Source: Vicingus serpentipes (GTDB lineage: Bacteria > Bacteroidota > Bacteroidia > Flavobacteriales_E > Vicingaceae). Taken from it: DNA of 64,000 nt. Below, in pieces: positions 8,414 through 15,928 of the stretch. A program made the position numbers and the translations under genes. Location: assembly GCF_007993035.1 (NCBI RefSeq), contig NZ_VOOS01000001.1, positions 310,001-374,000 on the forward strand, read 5' to 3'. A model generated the notes under the pieces. The model did not search any database. It was not told the origin of the DNA and worked only from the letters and a program-made list of their open reading frames with translations. How positions within the stretch are numbered: position 1 is the stretch's first letter; the number at the start of each line of letters is the position of its first letter.

Positions 8414-9085
8414 ATGAAAAAACAATTATTAGAACAACTTTTAACCTTAGTTACAGATAACAAAAAGGAGTTATTTGATAAAGTTTTAGCAGAAAGAACA
8501 AAACATGTAACTGTTGTTCTTGAAAATATATTTCAACCACAAAATGCAAGTGCTGTTCTTCGTTCATGCGATGTTTTTGGTATACAAGATTTACACGTTA
8601 TTGAAAACGAAAATTCTTACAACATAAACCCAAAGGTTGTTATGGGCGCATCCAAATGGGTTAACCTACACAAACACAATAAAAAAGAAAATAACACCTT
8701 AGATTGTATTAATGAATTAAAGAGCAAAGGTTATAAAATATACGCAACAACTCCACACACTAATGATTGCTTAATTGAAGATATTGATTTAACAGAAAAA
8801 TGTGCTTTAATGTTTGGAACTGAATTGGAGGGCTTATCTCAGGTTGCTATGGATAATGCTGATGGATTCGTAAAAATACCGATGTATGGATTTACTGAAA
8901 GCTTAAACATTTCTGTTTGTGCAGCAATTAGTCTTTATGAAATTAGTCGAAAACTAAAATCATCTGATATAGATTGGCAATTAAGTGAAGAAGACAAAAT
9001 TGACCAACTACTTATTTGGTCTAAAAAAGTAATTAAGCGTAGCGATATAATTGAAAAAGAATTTATCGAAAAGCTATCAAAATAA
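8414..9085 (+). CDS. trmH: TrmH-like tRNA 2'-O-ribose methyltransferase (SpoU/SPOUT family)
   Basis: A 223-residue SPOUT methyltransferase. Motif 1 is seen in ENIFQPQNASAVLRSCDVFGI (Asn and Arg conserved), motif 2 in LMFGTELEGLS, and motif 3 in FVKIPMYGFTESLNISVCAAISLYE, which forms the trefoil-knot SAM site. Length and the short N-terminal helix fit TrmH, which makes Gm18 in tRNA, rather than the longer RlmB with its L30e-like domain. The C-terminal helical tail (WSKKVIKRSDIIEKEF) also fits TrmH. The assignment to position 18 is inferred from the family. It ends in a terminator shared with the convergent helicase gene. Confidence 0.88.
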   Translation: MKKQLLEQLLTLVTDNKKELFDKVLAERTKHVTVVLENIFQPQNASAVLRSCDVFGIQDLHVIENENSYNINPKVVMGASKWVNLHKHNKKENNTLDCINELKSKGYKIYATTPHTNDCLIEDIDLTEKCALMFGTELEGLSQVAMDNADGFVKIPMYGFTESLNISVCAAISLYEISRKLKSSDIDWQLSEEDKIDQLLIWSKKVIKRSDIIEKEFIEKLSK

Positions 9086-9092
9086 ACTATAA

Positions 9093-9123
9093 AAAAAAGC
9101 CTCTCAAATTGAGAGGCTTTTTT
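9093..9123. terminator. Bidirectional terminator between trmH and the DEAD-box helicase
   Basis: Arms AAAAGCCTCTCAA and TTGAGAGGCTTTT, flanked by A residues on the left and T residues on the right, so it works on both strands between convergent genes. Confidence 0.92.
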
Positions 9124-9140
9124 ATTATATAAGGTAATTT

Positions 9141-10931
9141 TTATCTTCTACTTCTTGAACGATCATTTCTTCCTCCTCCTCTATTAGAGAATTCTTTTCT
9201 TTCTCCACCTTCACGTCTTCTTCCACTTCTTTCTCCTCCACCTTCTCTTCTTCTACCTTCTCCACCATTTCCTCTACCACCTCTTTCTCCTCTTGGCTTG
9301 TCTTTAGAAAATTCTACTCTAATATCTCTCGACTCAATGTTTTTACCATTCATATTGCTGATAATTCTTTCTCCAATACCATCTTCCACTCCTATGAATG
9401 CAAAACTATCGAACAAATCAATTTTACCAACAGAATTACCATCTATGCCAGATTGATTACAAATAAAACCTAAAATTTGACCTTTATTTTCAAATCCATC
9501 CATTTTACCAACGTTGATAAACAAACGGTTAGTATTAGAAACACTGTTATCTCTCCTATCTCCTCTTCTTCCTTCATCTCTATCTGAGCTTCTTCTTTGT
9601 CTGCTAGGATCAATATTTATGTCTTTAGCATTATCATAAGTTTGTAAGAATCTATTAAATTCTACAGATACAAAACGCTCTATAATTTCTTCTTTACTAA
9701 AATCAGCTAAGCTTTCATGAATTTGAGCAACAAAAGGAGCAATTCCTTTTTCGTTTACCTCTACATCATGAACATTTTGAGTTAATTGAATAATTTGTTG
9801 AGCACAAATATCAGTACCCGTTGGTGCTTTAACTAGATCTAATTTTTTACCTATTTGTTTTTCAACTAATCTTATTCTACCTGATTTACTAGGGCTAATT
9901 AAGGCAACAGAAATTCCTGACTTCCCCGCTCTTGCAGTTCTACCACTTCTATGTGTATAGCTTTCAATTTCATCTGGTAAATCAACATGAAATACGTGAG
10001 TTACATCATCAACATCAATACCTCTTGCAGCAACATCAGTTGCAATTAAAATTTGTAAAGCTCTGCTTCTAAATTTATTCATCACCGCATCACGTTGAGC
10101 TTGTGATAAATCACCATGAAGTGCATCAGCATTATAACCATCAGTCATTAACTTTTCAGCAAATTCTTTGGCTTCTCTTCTTGTTCTTGTAAATACAATA
10201 CCAAACATTCCTGGAGAGTAATCAATAAATCTTCTTAAAGCATGATATTGATCCCTTCCACTAACTAAACAATATTGGTGCTCAATATTTGCAGCACTAC
10301 TATTTTTAGTTCCAACAGTAACTTTAAAAGGATCCGTCATATAGTTACTTGCAATACGCTCTACCTCTCTAGGCATGGTTGCAGAAAATAACCAAGTGCG
10401 TTTAAAAGCAGGTGTTCCTTCTAAAATTTCATTGATATCTTCTTTGAAACCCATGTTTAACATTTCATCGGCTTCATCTAACACAACTGTAGAAACAGTA
10501 TCAAATTTTAATACTTTTCGTTGCATTAAATCTATTGTTCTACCTGGTGTACCAACAATAATATTAGCACCTTTTTTAATATCTCTAATTTGATCAGAAA
10601 TACTAGCTCCACCGTAAACGGCAGTAACTCTAACACCATCACTATGCTTTGAATAAGCAGTTAATTCTTTTGTAATTTGTAAACACAACTCACGAGTAGG
10701 ACACAAAATTAACCCTTGAATTGCTCGGTAAGTTGGATCAATTTTTTGAATCATTGGCAAGCCAAAAGCTGCCGTTTTCCCTGTTCCGGTTTGTGCTAAA
10801 CCTACTAAATCTGTATCAGATGTTAATAATTGTGGAATTGCTTTTTCTTGGATTTCTGAGGGTGTCTCAAATCCTAATTCCGTTACTGATCTAACGATAT
10901 TATCGTCTAGACCTAAATCTTTAAATGTCAT
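9141..10931 (-). CDS. deaD: DEAD-box ATP-dependent RNA helicase (CsdA/DeaD type) with RGG-rich tail
   Basis: A 596-residue helicase. Q motif FETPSEIQ at 21-28, Walker A AQTGTGKT at 46-53, PTREL near 78, DEAD at 152-155, SAT at 183-185, and HRSGRTAR near 330 show a complete two-RecA-domain ATPase core. Residues about 460-545 resemble the DbpA RNA-binding (RRM-like) domain, with FINVGKMDGFENKGQILGFI. The last 50 residues are rich in Arg and Gly (RGGRGNGGEGRRR and similar), a disordered RNA-binding tail. It probably remodels RNA in ribosome assembly and mRNA decay, especially in the cold. The upstream region contains two short inverted repeats that may be regulatory. It is convergent with trmH and not in an operon. 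Confidence 0.94.
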   Translation of the reverse strand: MTFKDLGLDDNIVRSVTELGFETPSEIQEKAIPQLLTSDTDLVGLAQTGTGKTAAFGLPMIQKIDPTYRAIQGLILCPTRELCLQITKELTAYSKHSDGVRVTAVYGGASISDQIRDIKKGANIIVGTPGRTIDLMQRKVLKFDTVSTVVLDEADEMLNMGFKEDINEILEGTPAFKRTWLFSATMPREVERIASNYMTDPFKVTVGTKNSSAANIEHQYCLVSGRDQYHALRRFIDYSPGMFGIVFTRTRREAKEFAEKLMTDGYNADALHGDLSQAQRDAVMNKFRSRALQILIATDVAARGIDVDDVTHVFHVDLPDEIESYTHRSGRTARAGKSGISVALISPSKSGRIRLVEKQIGKKLDLVKAPTGTDICAQQIIQLTQNVHDVEVNEKGIAPFVAQIHESLADFSKEEIIERFVSVEFNRFLQTYDNAKDINIDPSRQRRSSDRDEGRRGDRRDNSVSNTNRLFINVGKMDGFENKGQILGFICNQSGIDGNSVGKIDLFDSFAFIGVEDGIGERIISNMNGKNIESRDIRVEFSKDKPRGERGGRGNGGEGRRREGGGERSGRRREGGERKEFSNRGGGRNDRSRSRR

Positions 10932-10943
10932 TTAATTTATTTT

Positions 10944-10999
10944 ATACCGAACCGGTATGATAGAAAGTGGCGGGACTATTTTCGCCAGTATAACTATAC
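10944..10999. promoter_or_regulatory. Two inverted repeats upstream of the DEAD-box helicase
   Basis: ATACCG-AAC-CGGTAT (10944-10958) and GTATA-AC-TATAC (10988-10999) lie 13-68 nt before the helicase start. Being GC-richer than the surroundings, they may be operators or 5'-UTR structures of a cold-inducible mRNA. No regulator is identified. Confidence 0.4.
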
Positions 11000-11093
11000 C
11001 AATTTGGCTGTTATTAATAAGCTTACCTTGTGGTAAGATTTTGCAAATGTCGGATTTATAATTGGATTAACCTAATAAACATCGTATTTAACA

Positions 11094-11124
11094 TAAAAAG
11101 CACCTTGAAAATCAAGATGCTTTA
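11094..11124 (-). terminator. Terminator of rnpB
   Basis: On the minus strand, AGCATCTTGA and TCAAGGTGCT pair (one G-U) and are followed by five U, just beyond the 3' end of RNase P RNA. Confidence 0.85.
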
Positions 11125-11132
11125 TTATAAAA

Positions 11133-11486
11133 TACAAATCTATAAGCCAGTTTCTGTTCCCGATAAATCGGAATTCTATCATTTATCTGGGAGTAAAGTT
11201 GCCTCTACCCTCATTCGATCTACCCTCCAAGATTGGGCGAGCAACCCTCAAGCCTTGGTTTATTTGATCTTTCAGCTCTAAAGGTTTACCAAGCTTACAA
11301 TATTACTATTATAACTGGTGAGCTCTTACCTCACCTTTTCACCCTTACCACACAATGTGTGGCGGTATATTTTCTGCTGCACTAGCTGTTACATTTCTGC
11401 ACCCCGCGTTTCCCCGGGTTAGATGCTCTTTGCTGTCCGGACTTTCCTCATTACACAAAAAGTGTAACGCGATAGAACGATTTGTA
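11133..11486 (-). ncRNA. rnpB: RNase P RNA, bacterial type A
   Basis: On the minus strand the conserved core GAGGAAAGTCCGGACA lies near the 5' end and the hallmark ACTGGCTTATAG near the 3' end. The P1 helix closes with TACAAATC (5', 11479-11486) and GATTTGTA (3', 11133-11140), which fixes the ends and gives about 354 nt. Internal stretches such as CCCGGGGAAACGCGGGG and the conserved AGGGTAGATCGAATGAGGG-like segment also fit. It is the catalytic subunit that matures tRNA 5' ends. Short protein ORFs readable through this region are spurious. A -7 box and a terminator flank the gene. Confidence 0.95.
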
Positions 11487-11489
11487 CTG

Positions 11490-11497
11490 CAAATTTA
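11490..11497 (-). promoter_or_regulatory. -7 box of rnpB
   Basis: TAAATTTG on the minus strand ends 3-5 nt before the P1-defined 5' end of RNase P RNA. This gives an internal calibration of the -7 box to transcription-start distance in this genome. Confidence 0.65.
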
Positions 11498-11519
11498 TAT
11501 AAATAAATTTTTGATTTCT

Positions 11520-12083
11520 TTATTGTTTAATAAATACTTCTGTAGCTCCAGAACCATACTCTCTGTAATCAGCATCTTTGAATGAAAGATTTTCAAATTC
11601 AGCCAAATAATTTCTTAGTTCTGTTTTTAAAACGCCAGTGCCAACGCCATGAATAAAAACAAGTTTTCTTATTTTCTGATTAAAAGCCGCGTTTAAACAT
11701 TTTTTAGCATGGCCCATTTGAGTATGTAATCGTTGCCAATCATCTAATCTCATTGGAAATTCAACCAGTTCTTCTAGATGCAAATCTATTTCAATAATTT
11801 TTTCAAACTGATATTTTGTAGTGGTTGTATATTTTCCCAAAAAACCTTCACTTACATTTTTTTCAGGTTTAAATAGTTTGATTCTATCCTTTACCTGCTT
11901 CTCGTCTAGTAAATAAGAATGAGTATTGTCTTGATTTATAACTATTAATTCATTAACCGATAATTCATAATCAAAACCATTGTTAGCCTCCACAGTAACC
12001 TTACCATTTTGAAGGACAGATTTCACTATCCCTTCAAGGTTTTCATTTAAAAATTTGACTTTATTACCTACCACTAGACTCAT
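11520..12083 (-). CDS. DUF2027-like protein with C-terminal Smr domain
   Basis: About 187 residues from the ATG at 12083 (a TTG three codons upstream is less likely). The N-terminal part, VVGNKVKFLNENLEGIVKSV, looks like a small beta-barrel of the type found in Bacteroidota DUF2027 proteins. The C-terminal 85 residues are a Smr domain: IDLHLEELV, then LVFIHGVGTGVLKTELRNYL, which carries the H-G-x-G-x-G nucleic-acid-binding/nuclease signature. It is relatively short for DUF2027 proteins. Smr domains act on nicked or branched DNA or on collided ribosome mRNA, so a nucleic-acid role is likely but unproven. The -7 box TACTTTTG ends 6 nt before this ATG, supporting the start. Confidence 0.8.
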   Translation of the reverse strand: MSLVVGNKVKFLNENLEGIVKSVLQNGKVTVEANNGFDYELSVNELIVINQDNTHSYLLDEKQVKDRIKLFKPEKNVSEGFLGKYTTTTKYQFEKIIEIDLHLEELVEFPMRLDDWQRLHTQMGHAKKCLNAAFNQKIRKLVFIHGVGTGVLKTELRNYLAEFENLSFKDADYREYGSGATEVFIKQ

Positions 12084-12089
12084 AAATAA

Positions 12090-12097
12090 CAAAAGTA
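12090..12097 (-). promoter_or_regulatory. -7 box abutting the Smr gene start
   Basis: TACTTTTG on the minus strand, 6 nt before the ATG at 12083, predicts a leaderless or nearly leaderless transcript. Confidence 0.55.
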
Positions 12098-12242
12098 AAC
12101 AACTAATTTAAAATCCTAACAATCATAAAACTATTGGTTGGATTTGCTCTTTTATAATTAACAATATTTCGTATATTTAACACCAACACAATATTTAAAA
12201 ACACAATAAATCCATTCTTCAACAATTAATTCTGAATTAACT

Positions 12243-13499
12243 ATGAAAAAAATTTACTCCTTAGCAACCGCATTATTAATTTTCTCTGGGTATCAAGCTA
12301 TTGCTCAATGCGACGGCAGATATCAAGCTGACATTTTTACCAATGTTGATGTTACTACTGTTCAATACGGTAGTAATCAAAACTTAAATGGTACAACTAT
12401 AAACCTTGACATGGATATTTATCAACCTCAAGGAGATACTGCCTCAAATAGGCCTGTTATCATTTTTGCACACGGAGGATCATTTTCTGCTGGAACAAAA
12501 AATGATGCTGATCAAGTATTTTTTGCAACAGAAATGGCAAAAAAAGGATATGTATGTGCTTCTATTAACTATAGACTTGCAACAAGTGCATTCTCTTTAA
12601 TTGCAGAAGAAACAACTGCAAAAGTTGTATTAATGGCGATTCAAGATGGTAGAGCTGCTATTCGTTTTTTTAAACAAGACGCTGCAACTACAAATACATA
12701 CAAAGTTAATCCAGAACAAATTTTTATAGGAGGAACTTCTGCTGGTGGAATATTAGGAATCAATTTAACTTATAATGATGATATTTCCGAATTAAGCCCT
12801 CAATGGCAAACTTGGGCAACCGAAGTTGGTGGTATTGAAGGTAATAGTGGAAATCCCGGATATTGCTCAAGAAGTAATGGTACTTTTGGCTTTGCTGGAG
12901 GCGTAGCGGATACTAGCTGGATTGAAGAAAATGATGTTCCATGGTACGGATCTCATGCATACACCGACAATACTGTTCAATACGGTTATGGTCAACCTCT
13001 AAATGGTTTTACTCCTGTATTTTTATATGGAAGTGGCCTAATGAAAGATAGATTAAATAATTTAGGAATATACAATCATTTAGATGAATATACTGGAGGA
13101 AACCACCCTCCTTTTGCTGGTGATGCTAATATAATGGCTAATAATAAAGATAGTTTAGCAATGTTCTTGTATAATATTTTAGATTGTAATCCAAGCAACT
13201 TACAACTTCCAAATCAAAAAAGCTGTAATACTACCGTTAGTATTGCAGAAGTTAATGGAAATACATTAGATGCAAGTATCTATCCAAACCCTTTTAACGA
13301 TGAAATTAATGTTTCTATTAAAGAGGTAAATGGTACAACTATATCTGTAATTAACTCACTTGGAAAAGTAGTTTTAACTGAACAAGCAAATTCATACATA
13401 ACTAATATTAACCTTTCTCATTTAGCAAAAGGAGTTTATATCGTTAAAGTAAATTCAGTTGATGGAAGTAACCACACTCAGCTAGTTGTTAAGCAGTAA
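12243..13499 (+). CDS. Secreted carboxylesterase-like alpha/beta hydrolase with T9SS sorting domain
   Basis: A 418-residue secreted enzyme. Residues 1-22 (ending YQAIAQ) are the signal peptide. The hydrolase domain (about 50-320) shows the oxyanion-hole motif VIIFAHGGSFSAGT and the nucleophile elbow IFIGGTSAGGILG (G-x-S-x-G), as in carboxylesterases and hormone-sensitive lipases. A candidate catalytic His is in GGNHPPF. The last ~80 residues (ASIYPNPFNDEINVSI to the end, LVVKQ) form a type A T9SS C-terminal domain. It is predicted to be a surface or released esterase; the substrate is unknown. A strong terminator follows and the next gene is another T9SS cargo. Confidence 0.88.
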   Translation: MKKIYSLATALLIFSGYQAIAQCDGRYQADIFTNVDVTTVQYGSNQNLNGTTINLDMDIYQPQGDTASNRPVIIFAHGGSFSAGTKNDADQVFFATEMAKKGYVCASINYRLATSAFSLIAEETTAKVVLMAIQDGRAAIRFFKQDAATTNTYKVNPEQIFIGGTSAGGILGINLTYNDDISELSPQWQTWATEVGGIEGNSGNPGYCSRSNGTFGFAGGVADTSWIEENDVPWYGSHAYTDNTVQYGYGQPLNGFTPVFLYGSGLMKDRLNNLGIYNHLDEYTGGNHPPFAGDANIMANNKDSLAMFLYNILDCNPSNLQLPNQKSCNTTVSIAEVNGNTLDASIYPNPFNDEINVSIKEVNGTTISVINSLGKVVLTEQANSYITNINLSHLAKGVYIVKVNSVDGSNHTQLVVKQ

Positions 13500-13514
13500 T
13501 AAACACAAAACAAC

Positions 13515-13548
13515 TAAAAAAGCCGCTCAAATGAGCGGCTTTTTTTTT
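13515..13548 (+). terminator. Terminator after the T9SS esterase (sequence repeated at 14937)
   Basis: Arms AGCCGCTCA and TGAGCGGCT with A residues before and T residues after. The same hairpin occurs after the next gene. Confidence 0.93.
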
Positions 13549-13596
13549 GCTTAATCATTTCTAATAACTTAAAATAATTTAATAATAAATCACAAT

Positions 13597-13604
13597 TACT
13601 TTTG
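13597..13604 (+). promoter_or_regulatory. -7 box of the second T9SS cargo gene
   Basis: TACTTTTG matches TAnnTTTG 67 nt before the ATG at 13672. No good -33 TTG is visible. Confidence 0.45.
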
Positions 13605-13671
13605 AAATTTAACAAACATTTTATTTTTAAACTAAACTAGTTACTTTTAAAAAAACTAAAAAAAAATAATT

Positions 13672-14919
13672 ATGAAAAAAACTTTACTATCTTTATTTGT
13701 GATTGGAACAACATTTTCTGCTTTCGCACAAACAAACAATCAATTACAATCTATCGACAAAACTTTCAAATTTGATAAATATGAAAGTAAAATATCAACA
13801 ACAGCTAAAGGAACTGTAACTTGTGATAATGACACAATAGATTATTCTTATGCAAAAGCAACTGGTTTAGCTGCATTAAACTTAAATAATGCGACTTCAG
13901 CTAGAGCTGTATCTCAATATTACAATGCTCCTCAATCAATAACTGTATATGGAGCAACTTTTTATGCTTACAAAGTTGATGCTACAGGAGGTATTTCTAC
14001 AAATGTTAATGTAGAGATTTATTTAGCTGGAGCTGATTCAATGCCTACCGGAGCTCCTTTAGCAGCTGTTTCTGTTCCTGTTGATACTTCATTTGGTGGT
14101 GGAGCCTTAGCTGTCTTAGAAAAAACTGTTAACTTCACTTCTCCTGTTGTTGTAAATCAACCGTATGTAATTGTTGTAGACAATAATTCTGCTAATGGAG
14201 TTGGTATTGTTAGTAATAGCTACCAGGCTGCGGATGGAGCTCAAGAATGGTTATCTTCTGCTAATCTTTTTGGAACATGGACAAGATCTTATGCTTTATC
14301 ACTTGGAGGTACACTTTATGATGCAGACATTTATATTCAACCATACGTTTCTTATGATGTAACTGTTGATTTTACAGTTGATGGTTGTTTGCCAACTACT
14401 GGTGGAGGAAACATTTCTGTTACAAATACTTCTTCTCCTATTTTAAATGACAGAATGTATAGCTTAGCTGCATTTTTAGGAAATACTGATACTTCATACG
14501 TTTACAATTTTGGTGAAGATGCTACTTTAATTTACCAAGAAAATCCAAATCACACTTATGCAACAAGCGGTACTTATACGGTTACTTTACTAGCTGGATT
14601 ACAAGGCTGGAGATCTGTTGCTCTTTGTTCTGAATCACAAACTGGAACTGCTGACATTTGTACTGGAATAAATGAAAATAGCAATACTACAGTTCAATTA
14701 TATCCTAATCCTGTAAATAATTTATTAAACATTAATGGTTTAGAAGTGAATTCTTCTATCAACATTTTCGATTTAACTGGAAAATTAGTTATTAGTAAAA
14801 ATAACTTATCTAATACTAACTTCTCTATTTCTACAGAAAGCTTAAAAGCTGGTGTATATTTCGTTTCAATTAACAATGAAAATACTCCAACAAAAACTGT
14901 TAAAATTATTAAACAATAA
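13672..14919 (+). CDS. Secreted T9SS-sorted protein of unknown function
   Basis: A 415-residue protein. The signal peptide is MKKTLLSLFVIGTTFSAFAQ. Residues 60-240 are beta-rich, resembling the lectin or jelly-roll modules of secreted Bacteroidota proteins (VTVYGATFYAYKVDATGG-like pattern). Residues ~245-320 contain a PKD-like motif ending YATSGTYTVTLLAG. The last 75 residues start VQLYPNPVNNLLNING and form a type A T9SS sorting domain ending KIIKQ. No catalytic motif is evident. It has its own promoter and a terminator identical in stem sequence to that of the preceding esterase, so the two are separate transcription units despite similar export. Confidence 0.82.
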   Translation: MKKTLLSLFVIGTTFSAFAQTNNQLQSIDKTFKFDKYESKISTTAKGTVTCDNDTIDYSYAKATGLAALNLNNATSARAVSQYYNAPQSITVYGATFYAYKVDATGGISTNVNVEIYLAGADSMPTGAPLAAVSVPVDTSFGGGALAVLEKTVNFTSPVVVNQPYVIVVDNNSANGVGIVSNSYQAADGAQEWLSSANLFGTWTRSYALSLGGTLYDADIYIQPYVSYDVTVDFTVDGCLPTTGGGNISVTNTSSPILNDRMYSLAAFLGNTDTSYVYNFGEDATLIYQENPNHTYATSGTYTVTLLAGLQGWRSVALCSESQTGTADICTGINENSNTTVQLYPNPVNNLLNINGLEVNSSINIFDLTGKLVISKNNLSNTNFSISTESLKAGVYFVSINNENTPTKTVKIIKQ

Positions 14920-14936
14920 CACAACACGAATTCAAA

Positions 14937-14969
14937 TAAAAAAGCCGCTCAAATGAGCGGCTTTTTTTT
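14937..14969. terminator. Bidirectional terminator between the T9SS cargo gene and STAS-like gene
   Basis: Arms AGCCGCTCA and TGAGCGGCT, flanked by A and T runs, identical in stem to 13515-13548. It can serve both the plus-strand gene ending at 14919 and the minus-strand gene ending at 14989. Confidence 0.92.
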
Positions 14970-14988
14970 ATGATACTTAAGATTTATT

Positions 14989-15369
14989 TTAATGAATATT
15001 TAACCATTCCAATGCTTTATCTACATCAGTAAACATTTTGGTTGGTGTTTTAGGCCGATTAAATTTGATAAAGAAATTCATCATCAATTTTGTAGGAAGA
15101 GAATCTGAAACTAATGCCATGGCTATACTTAAATCTGCATGTCTGTCTTCAGCAGCATAATCTCTAGCTTCTTTTGTTATATTAAACAACCCTCTTGAAT
15201 CAACTAAAATTTTCATTTTTTGATTATTCTGTAATAATAACCGCGCTTTTTTACTCTCCTTCATACAGTCAATACAAACATCTGCACCTTCTTTAAAAAC
15301 AATATAAAGAACATCATCTTGAATAAAATGATTCCCAATCGACGTTTCTATTATATCTTTATTTACCAT
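14989..15369 (-). CDS. STAS/SEC14-like small cytosolic protein (paralogue 2)
   Basis: 126 residues from the ATG at 15369; a TTG directly after the upstream stop would add three residues. It has no signal peptide. The pattern IQDDVLYIVFKEGADVCID, then MKILVDSRGLFNITKEARDYAAEDRHADLSIAMALVSDSLPTKLMMNFFIKFNRPKTPTKMF resembles the small STAS-like Bacteroidota proteins recently grouped as a DUF (I recall DUF7793; not checked). It is clearly paralogous to the gene just upstream, sharing IAMA-V-SLP-K, NFF-K-N-P-TPTK-F and EWL. Function unknown; such folds often bind small ligands or act as regulatory partners. Confidence 0.72.
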   Translation of the reverse strand: MVNKDIIETSIGNHFIQDDVLYIVFKEGADVCIDCMKESKKARLLLQNNQKMKILVDSRGLFNITKEARDYAAEDRHADLSIAMALVSDSLPTKLMMNFFIKFNRPKTPTKMFTDVDKALEWLNIH

Positions 15370-15378
15370 GAACTTCAA

Positions 15379-15753
15379 TTAATATTCAAAATTATCTAAC
15401 CATTCTTTAGCTTTTTCTCTATCACTAAAAAGCTTAGTAGGCGTAAGAGGTTTATTTATTTTCATAAAAAAATTAGCAACCATTTTTATAGGCAAAGAAT
15501 AACCCACTACTACAGCCATTGCAATCGTTATACTTTTAAATCTTTCACTACTTACAATTTTTCTTGCTTCATCCGAATAATGCCATACTTTAGTTACATC
15601 TACTAAGGTTTTCATTTTTTTGCCTTCTTGTATGTTTGTTTTAACACTAATATTCTCTTCAATTTCAGAAATACCAACATCTGCTTGCTCCTTATAAATA
15701 AGGTAAACGATATTATCTTTAATGTAAATATTAGCCGTTTTTGTTTCTACCAT
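15379..15753 (-). CDS. STAS/SEC14-like small cytosolic protein (paralogue 1)
   Basis: 124 residues with no signal peptide. Order of features: short beta strands [17 protein letters not shown], a helix, [24 protein letters not shown], then [45 protein letters not shown]. It is paralogous to the following gene, which begins 9 nt after its stop, so the pair is an operon formed by tandem duplication. The family is common in Flavobacteriales next to two-component or stress genes, but no such gene lies here. Function unknown. Confidence 0.72.
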   Translation of the reverse strand: MVETKTANIYIKDNIVYLIYKEQADVGISEIEENISVKTNIQEGKKMKTLVDVTKVWHYSDEARKIVSSERFKSITIAMAVVVGYSLPIKMVANFFMKINKPLTPTKLFSDREKAKEWLDNFEY

Positions 15754-15860
15754 ACTGAATAACTACACACAAAAAAGACTAATTTATAAAAAATATCGAC
15801 AAAACAAACATTTCATACGTCTAAAATCAATTGATTTATTATTTTTCAACATAGAATTTC

Positions 15861-15903
15861 TTGAGCATTTTTATTATAAAAACAGCTCAAAAATCGTAAA
15901 TTC
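15861..15903 (+). promoter_or_regulatory. Palindrome plus -7-like box upstream of icmF
   Basis: TTGAGC (15861-15866) and GCTCAA (15885-15890) enclose TTTTTAT and ATAAAAA, a long near-perfect inverted repeat. TAAATTCG (15896-15903), a variant of the -7 consensus, follows 5 nt later, so the palindrome covers the -33 region and may be an operator. Confidence 0.4.
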
Positions 15904-15928
15904 GCAACGCTTTAGAACAAGAATAGAT

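Noticed and set aside
9141-9320. Repetitive purine-rich stretch at the end of the DEAD-box helicase as a possible DNA repeat or CRISPR-like array
   Set aside because: It is in frame and encodes the Arg/Gly-rich tail typical of this helicase family; unit lengths are irregular and there are no spacers.
11030-11585. Plus-strand ORFs of 83 and 76 codons
   Set aside because: They lie across RNase P RNA (minus strand) and its flanks; their sequence is explained by the RNA gene.
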